Positions 62,171 to 64,000 of a DNA stretch of 64,000 nt are shown here, in pieces. Every line of letters begins with the position of its first letter. Positions within the stretch are counted from its first letter, which is position 1. The notes beneath the pieces are model-generated. The model was given only the letters and a program-made list of their open reading frames with translations, was not told the DNA's origin and did not search any database. This DNA comes from Magnetospirillum sulfuroxidans (GTDB lineage Bacteria > Pseudomonadota > Alphaproteobacteria > Rhodospirillales > Magnetospirillaceae): NCBI RefSeq assembly GCF_018224925.1, contig NZ_JAGTUF010000002.1:186001-250000 (forward strand), in the 5' to 3' direction. Made by a program: the position numbers and the translations under genes.

Positions 62171-63286
62171 TTATTCGCTTAAATTGGTTGCCGGCAATTG
62201 ATTCATCTTCGCCAGCAGATATTCCAGATCATCATTGGCGAAATCCACCCCCAAATCGCCGTACTGGGTGAGGATGCGCTCGATCATCCGACGCGAGAAA
62301 CGTTCCCGATCATTGGGACCGCCGTCATACTCCATCTCATAGGAAACGTCGATGGCGGCCCGCATGGCGGCATAAAACGCCTTGGGCAAGCCGGCCTTGT
62401 CGAACAGCGCCTCGAAGCCGCGCTTGCCGGCGTCATGGGTCAAGGTGCGGGCGTTTTCCAACTTGATGCGCGCCAACTTGGCCATGGCCGCCTCGAAGAA
62501 CGTCATGTCGCCCATGCACACGGCGCGCAGAATGATCGACGGCGTCAGGCGGGCGTTGCGATAAAGATGATCGACCAGTTTCAGCACATCGGTATCGGCG
62601 TCGGCCAACCCCAGCACCGCCAGTTCGCGCGCCTGCAACATCAGATTGGTGGCGGTTTCCGGCGACACGTCCGGGCGCGCCATCAACGCCTGGCGCAGAT
62701 TTTCCGAGACCTTGGTCATCAGCCGTTCGGCCACCGTCACCGGCAAGGCGCGCCGGGCCACCAGCGGCGCCCCGACAGCATCGGACGCGCCGAATTCATC
62801 GACCACCCGCTGCAACGTGACCTCGGAAATCTCGGCTCCTTCGTTGCCGACCAAGGTGGCGACCACGGTTTCGTTATGGGTCTCGACCAAAGCATCGGCA
62901 AGCCCGGCCGAAACATGGGCGCGCTTGGCCACCGCCACCTGCTTTTCCGGGCTTTGGCTTTTGACGATCTCAACCAGATCCTCGTCGGTCAGCACCTCGG
63001 AAAACTGCAAGATGGGCAGCGACACCGAATCGACGTCACGGGCCAGACTGGCCGCCACATCATGGGGAACCGTCGGATTTTCCTTGAGCTGGCGGGCCAA
63101 GGCCTCACGCACACGAACTTCGGCGTCCTTGACCATTAAGCGAAAGATATCTTCCGCCAGTCTGCGCTGAGACTCGCTCAACCCCTGGTGCTGCCCGGCG
63201 ATCTTGTCGGCGATCTCAGCGCGGACATCGGCCGAAGGATTGGCCAGCAACCGCGCGACGTCTTCCTCTCTTAGCGTATCATCCAC
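62171..63286 (-). CDS. DUF2336-domain protein
   Basis: The protein has about 371 residues and repeated helical segments like HEAT repeats (LLANPSADVRAEIADKIAG, then VRVREALARQLKENPTVPHD and LADADTDVLKLVDHLYRNAR). This is the DUF2336 family, widespread in Rhodospirillales and related alphaproteobacteria and of unknown function. The start is a GTG with GGAAG nine bases upstream; an upstream TTG would give 32 more residues. It is followed by the unknown 388-residue gene. Confidence 0.8.
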   Translation of the reverse strand: MDDTLREEDVARLLANPSADVRAEIADKIAGQHQGLSESQRRLAEDIFRLMVKDAEVRVREALARQLKENPTVPHDVAASLARDVDSVSLPILQFSEVLTDEDLVEIVKSQSPEKQVAVAKRAHVSAGLADALVETHNETVVATLVGNEGAEISEVTLQRVVDEFGASDAVGAPLVARRALPVTVAERLMTKVSENLRQALMARPDVSPETATNLMLQARELAVLGLADADTDVLKLVDHLYRNARLTPSIILRAVCMGDMTFFEAAMAKLARIKLENARTLTHDAGKRGFEALFDKAGLPKAFYAAMRAAIDVSYEMEYDGGPNDRERFSRRMIERILTQYGDLGVDFANDDLEYLLAKMNQLPATNLSE

Positions 63287-63362
63287 TGCCGTTTTCTTCC
63301 GGTTGTTGGCGATCGCCAATGCGATCAGCCTTACTATACATTCGTTCCTGTCGCCTGAACAG

Positions 63363-64000
63363 CTATGCGCAGACCTGATCAAGCCAATCGGCGAACATGG
63401 CCGGCCCGACCCTTTGCATGGCCATTCCTTGGGTCAGGGCGGCGGCGCGCAATTGGCCGACCGACACCTCGGCCGTGGCGGCGATTTCGCCCACATGCCC
63501 GACATACCAGCGTTCCAGCCCGGCAACCGACGCCTCGACGTGGAATTGCAGCGCCAACCCGCACTGACCGATGGAAAAGGCCTGATTGGCGGTCACCGGC
63601 GTCGAGGCCAGACGAATGGCCCCGCGCGGCAGGTCAAAGGTGTCACCATGCCAATGCAGCACCGGATGGGTTCCCAGCCCGGCCAGCGGCGAGGCCGCCG
63701 CCTCGTCGGTCAAGGACAGGGACGACCAGCCGATTTCCTTGCCATTGGGATTGGGATAGACCTTGGCGCCCAGGGCGCGGGCCATGATCTGCGCCCCCAG
63801 GCACAACCCCAAAATCGGGCGATCCGCGTCAAGGCGGCGACGGACCAGCTCAATTTCCGGCACAAGAAAAGGGAAATCGGTCTCGTCATAAACACCGATC
63901 GGCCCGCCGAGGACCACCAACAGATCGTCGGCCAGCGGGTCCAGTTCCGCCACCCCCCCCAAGGGCGCGTCAAGGACACGGATATCAAAGCCACGATCAC
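63363..64000 (-). CDS. Class I glutamine amidotransferase-like protein, N-terminus outside window
   Basis: At least 212 residues are visible and the frame continues beyond the window edge. The nucleophile elbow GLCLGAQIMARALG carries the catalytic Cys, and the later ALQFHVEAS supplies the His and Glu of the triad. This is the GMP-synthase-like stand-alone GATase1 type (YfeJ/GuaA-like). It could hydrolyse gamma-glutamyl amides. It begins off-window and ends 77 bases before the DUF2336 gene start. Confidence 0.88.
   Translation of the reverse strand, partial: DRGFDIRVLDAPLGGVAELDPLADDLLVVLGGPIGVYDETDFPFLVPEIELVRRRLDADRPILGLCLGAQIMARALGAKVYPNPNGKEIGWSSLSLTDEAAASPLAGLGTHPVLHWHGDTFDLPRGAIRLASTPVTANQAFSIGQCGLALQFHVEASVAGLERWYVGHVGEIAATAEVSVGQLRAAALTQGMAMQRVGPAMFADWLDQVCA

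Noticed and set aside
1-64000. Magnetosome (mam/mms) genes, CRISPR arrays, tRNA or rRNA genes, prophage or insertion sequences
   Set aside because: I looked for these because of the likely genus and the accessory character of 35-47 kb, and found no supporting sequence.

Overview
The window is about 64 kb of high-GC, densely coded chromosome. It contains no phage, insertion sequence, CRISPR array, tRNA or rRNA that I can recognise. Gene content points to an alphaproteobacterium of the Rhodospirillaceae, most like Magnetospirillum. The clues are a DUF2336 protein, a SoeABC-type molybdoenzyme, a DctSR/DctPQM set arranged as in Rhodobacter, a TAXI-TRAP system with DUF1850, many c-di-GMP and chemotaxis sensors, and a sodium channel whose selectivity filter resembles NavMs of Magnetococcus. 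The genus is inference; no magnetosome gene is present.

Layout. 1-5146: a three-gene peptide-modification cluster (DUF2126 transglutaminase-like protein, circularly permuted ATP-grasp/alpha-E fusion, small transglutaminase). 5228-10374: two convergent c-di-GMP genes, a Cache/GAF/HD-GYP protein and a GGDEF protein with a periplasmic haem-c motif. 10431-19989: a flagellin, then translation quality-control and housekeeping genes (ArfB, YbaK, an SDR with a divergent LysR, a HerA-like ATPase, a TPR-methyltransferase, a SPOR lipoprotein, an RluA pseudouridine synthase, an XRE regulator). 20075-26235: soeABC in the order A, B, C on the minus strand, with an MFS transporter upstream and two large perfect palindromes between. 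26427-35120: a zinc-binding chemoreceptor, a glycerate kinase plus GntP permease, a DUF411 protein and PEP carboxylase. 35319-41741: a leftward run of accessory genes encoding a voltage-gated sodium channel, a DUF4189 protein, a serine beta-lactamase-like hydrolase, a JmjC oxygenase, a tiny Tat-exported acidic protein and two sulfotransferases. 41913-47203: a 1330-residue phosphorelay kinase, its winged-helix response regulator on the other strand, and a small cysteine-containing exported protein. 47455-50486: an SLC13/ArsB/NhaD-like permease, a CBS protein and NhaA. 50599-60966: DctSR divergent from DctPQM, then a TAXI-TRAP system, DUF1850 and a ChaN-like protein. 60967-64000: an unknown protein, a DUF2336 protein and a partial amidotransferase.

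How it fits together. Carbon supply is well represented: C4-dicarboxylate uptake under two-component control, a TAXI-TRAP system for an unidentified organic acid, glycerate uptake and phosphorylation, and anaplerotic PEP carboxylase. SoeABC would feed electrons from sulfite to the quinone pool. Sodium handling recurs between 40.9 and 50.5 kb (Nav channel, NhaA, NhaD-like permease with a CBS partner). Most convergent gene pairs are separated by strong hairpins, and two of these junctions share the same hairpin sequence. The least explained part is 35-47 kb, where a JmjC oxygenase, two sulfotransferases and a very small Tat substrate lie together; this is my best candidate for an undescribed modification system.
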